This document shows, piece by piece, positions 63,046 to 64,000 of a DNA stretch of 64,000 bases. Position 1 is the first letter of the stretch. Every line of letters begins with the position of its first letter. This DNA comes from JAJFJD01 sp965228425 (lineage in GTDB: Bacteria; Pseudomonadota; Alphaproteobacteria; UBA8366): contig OZ245815.1 of assembly GCA_965228425.1 (NCBI GenBank), forward strand, positions 2,294,001-2,358,000. The letters are read 5' to 3'. Made by a program: the position numbers and the translations under genes. The notes under the pieces were generated by a model. The model saw nothing but the letters and a program-made list of their open reading frames with translations, was not told the DNA's origin and made no database searches.

Positions 63046-63585
63046 ATGTCACGTGTTGGCAAATATCCTGTCGCGGTTCCCGATGGCGTCGAGGTTTCGC
63101 TGGCCGGTAATATCCTGACCGCGAAGGGCAAGCTTGGCGAACTTCAGGTGCCCTTCACCGATGAGGTGACGGTCGAGTTGAAGGACGGTAAGGTCAATGT
63201 CAATCCCGTCGGCAGCACAAAGAAGGCGCGGGCGCTCTGGGGCACCATCCGGAGCCTGGTGGACAACGCGGTCGTCGGTGTCTCCGAAGGGTTCACCAAG
63301 CGGCTTGAGATCAATGGCGTCGGTTATCGCGCGCAGGTACAGGGCAAGAAGCTTAACCTGCAGCTTGGGTATAGCCACGATATAGGCTTCGAAATTCCCG
63401 AGGGCGTAAAAATCGCGCTCGAGGGCGACCGGCAATCGATCATCGCGATCAGTGGTGCCGACAAGCAACGCGTCGGGCAGGTGGCGAGCGTCATTCGCGG
63501 TTTCCGCGGACCGGAGCCGTACAAGGGCAAGGGCATCAAATACCAGGATGAGATCATCCTGCGTAAAGAAGGTAAGAAAAAGTAG
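63046..63585 (+). CDS. rplF: Ribosomal protein L6
   Basis: A 179-residue L6 (MSRVGKYPVAVPDGVEVSL; GFRGPEPYKGKGIKYQDE) located near the sarcin-ricin loop. AGGAG precedes the ATG. Confidence 0.97.
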   Translation: MSRVGKYPVAVPDGVEVSLAGNILTAKGKLGELQVPFTDEVTVELKDGKVNVNPVGSTKKARALWGTIRSLVDNAVVGVSEGFTKRLEINGVGYRAQVQGKKLNLQLGYSHDIGFEIPEGVKIALEGDRQSIIAISGADKQRVGQVASVIRGFRGPEPYKGKGIKYQDEIILRKEGKKK

Positions 63586-63596
63586 GAACGGCGGCG

Positions 63597-63956
63597 ATGA
63601 ATTCACGAAAACTCTTCGAACGTCGCAAGCGGCGGAATCGATATAACCTGAGACGCCGCGCGAACGGCAAGCCGCGTTTGTCGGTATTCCGTTCGAGCAA
63701 GCACATTTATGTCCAGATCGTCGACGATGGGGATGGCCGCACGCTGGTTGCCGCGTCGTCGGTCGAAAAGGACTTGCGCGGCAAGTTCACGACGGGGGCG
63801 ACCATCGAGGCCGCCGCCGCCATCGGTAAGGAAATTGCCGACCGGGCGTCCAAAGCGGGCGTGTCGGACGTGGTGTTCGACCGCGGCGGATACAACTATC
63901 ACGGCCGGATCAAGGCACTGGCCGAAGCTGCCCGCGAAGGTGGGCTGAAGTTTTAG
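63597..63956 (+). CDS. rplR: Ribosomal protein L18
   Basis: A 119-residue L18 (RNRYNLRRRANGKPRLSVFR; GGYNYHGRIKALAEAARE) that carries 5S rRNA into the 50S subunit. The ATG lies 11 bp after rplF. Confidence 0.96.
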   Translation: MNSRKLFERRKRRNRYNLRRRANGKPRLSVFRSSKHIYVQIVDDGDGRTLVAASSVEKDLRGKFTTGATIEAAAAIGKEIADRASKAGVSDVVFDRGGYNYHGRIKALAEAAREGGLKF

Positions 63957-63971
63957 GAAGGGACGCGGGTA

Positions 63972-64000
63972 ATGGCTCAACCACCGCAAGGTCGCGGACA
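63972..64000 (+). CDS. rpsE: Ribosomal protein S5, 5' end only (cut by the window edge)
   Basis: The window ends nine codons into this ORF (MAQPPQGRG). The identity rests on operon order, since rpsE always follows rplR in the spc operon, and on GGAAGGGA a normal distance upstream. Nothing more can be judged. Confidence 0.75.

Overview
The window is alphaproteobacterial chromosome, GC-rich, and most resembles Rhodospirillales and relatives. The basis is the gene order secE-nusG-rplKAJL-rpoBC-rpsLG-fusA-tuf-S10 operon, a DUF3572 gene next to a SPINDLY-type glycosyltransferase, an L3 with an acidic tail, and a VPLPA-CTERM-like surface protein. No species can be named from this view alone. I see no rRNA, insertion sequence, prophage, CRISPR array or recognisable transcription-factor gene.

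Bases 1-17.8 kb hold metabolic genes in short runs on both strands: a catalytically dead HtrA-like protein, a TauD-type dioxygenase, an ornithine-cyclodeaminase-like enzyme, an isocitrate/isopropylmalate-type dehydrogenase, a small lipoprotein, trans-aconitate methyltransferase, an LLM flavoprotein, DUF3572, a TPR/O-GlcNAc-transferase-like protein, a three-subunit FAD/2Fe-2S amino-acid-type dehydrogenase, an RlmD-like rRNA methyltransferase, a class I photolyase, a sulfatase and glycerate 2-kinase.

Bases 17.8-27.7 kb form a coherent sulfur-oxidation island: a metallo-beta-lactamase/rhodanese fusion, TusA, SoeC-SoeB-SoeA (cytoplasmic molybdenum sulfite dehydrogenase), a periplasmic membrane-anchored TIGR02186 protein, a TauE/SafE exporter and a free rhodanese. 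An extracellular CAP-domain protein with a C-terminal sorting signal and a GNAT acetyltransferase sit among them. Together these could take persulfide or sulfite from organosulfur breakdown to sulfate or export it. An 8-8-8 inverted repeat overlaps the likely soeA promoter.

Bases 27.7-37.3 kb carry a class II aldolase, a PhyH-type dioxygenase, a 1033-residue coiled-coil/SH3 membrane protein, a D-aminoacylase-type amidohydrolase, tRNA-Thr, threonine synthase and RlmB. Between the coiled-coil gene and the amidohydrolase lies a small minus-strand transcription unit (about 220 nt). It has a consensus -35 box, a perfect Shine-Dalgarno, a 26-codon ORF and an intrinsic terminator with a seven-U tail. 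It is the best candidate here for an undescribed gene.

From 37.4 kb to the end everything reads rightward: tRNA-Tyr, tRNA-Gly, tuf copy 1, tRNA-Trp, secE, nusG, rplKAJL, rpoBC, then after a 429-nt spacer with its own promoter rpsL, rpsG, fusA, tuf copy 2, and the S10/spc ribosomal operon up to the first codons of rpsE. The two tuf copies differ at five synonymous positions. An intrinsic terminator sits directly in front of the rpsJ ribosome-binding site, so a readthrough or attenuation step between the str and S10 blocks is likely.
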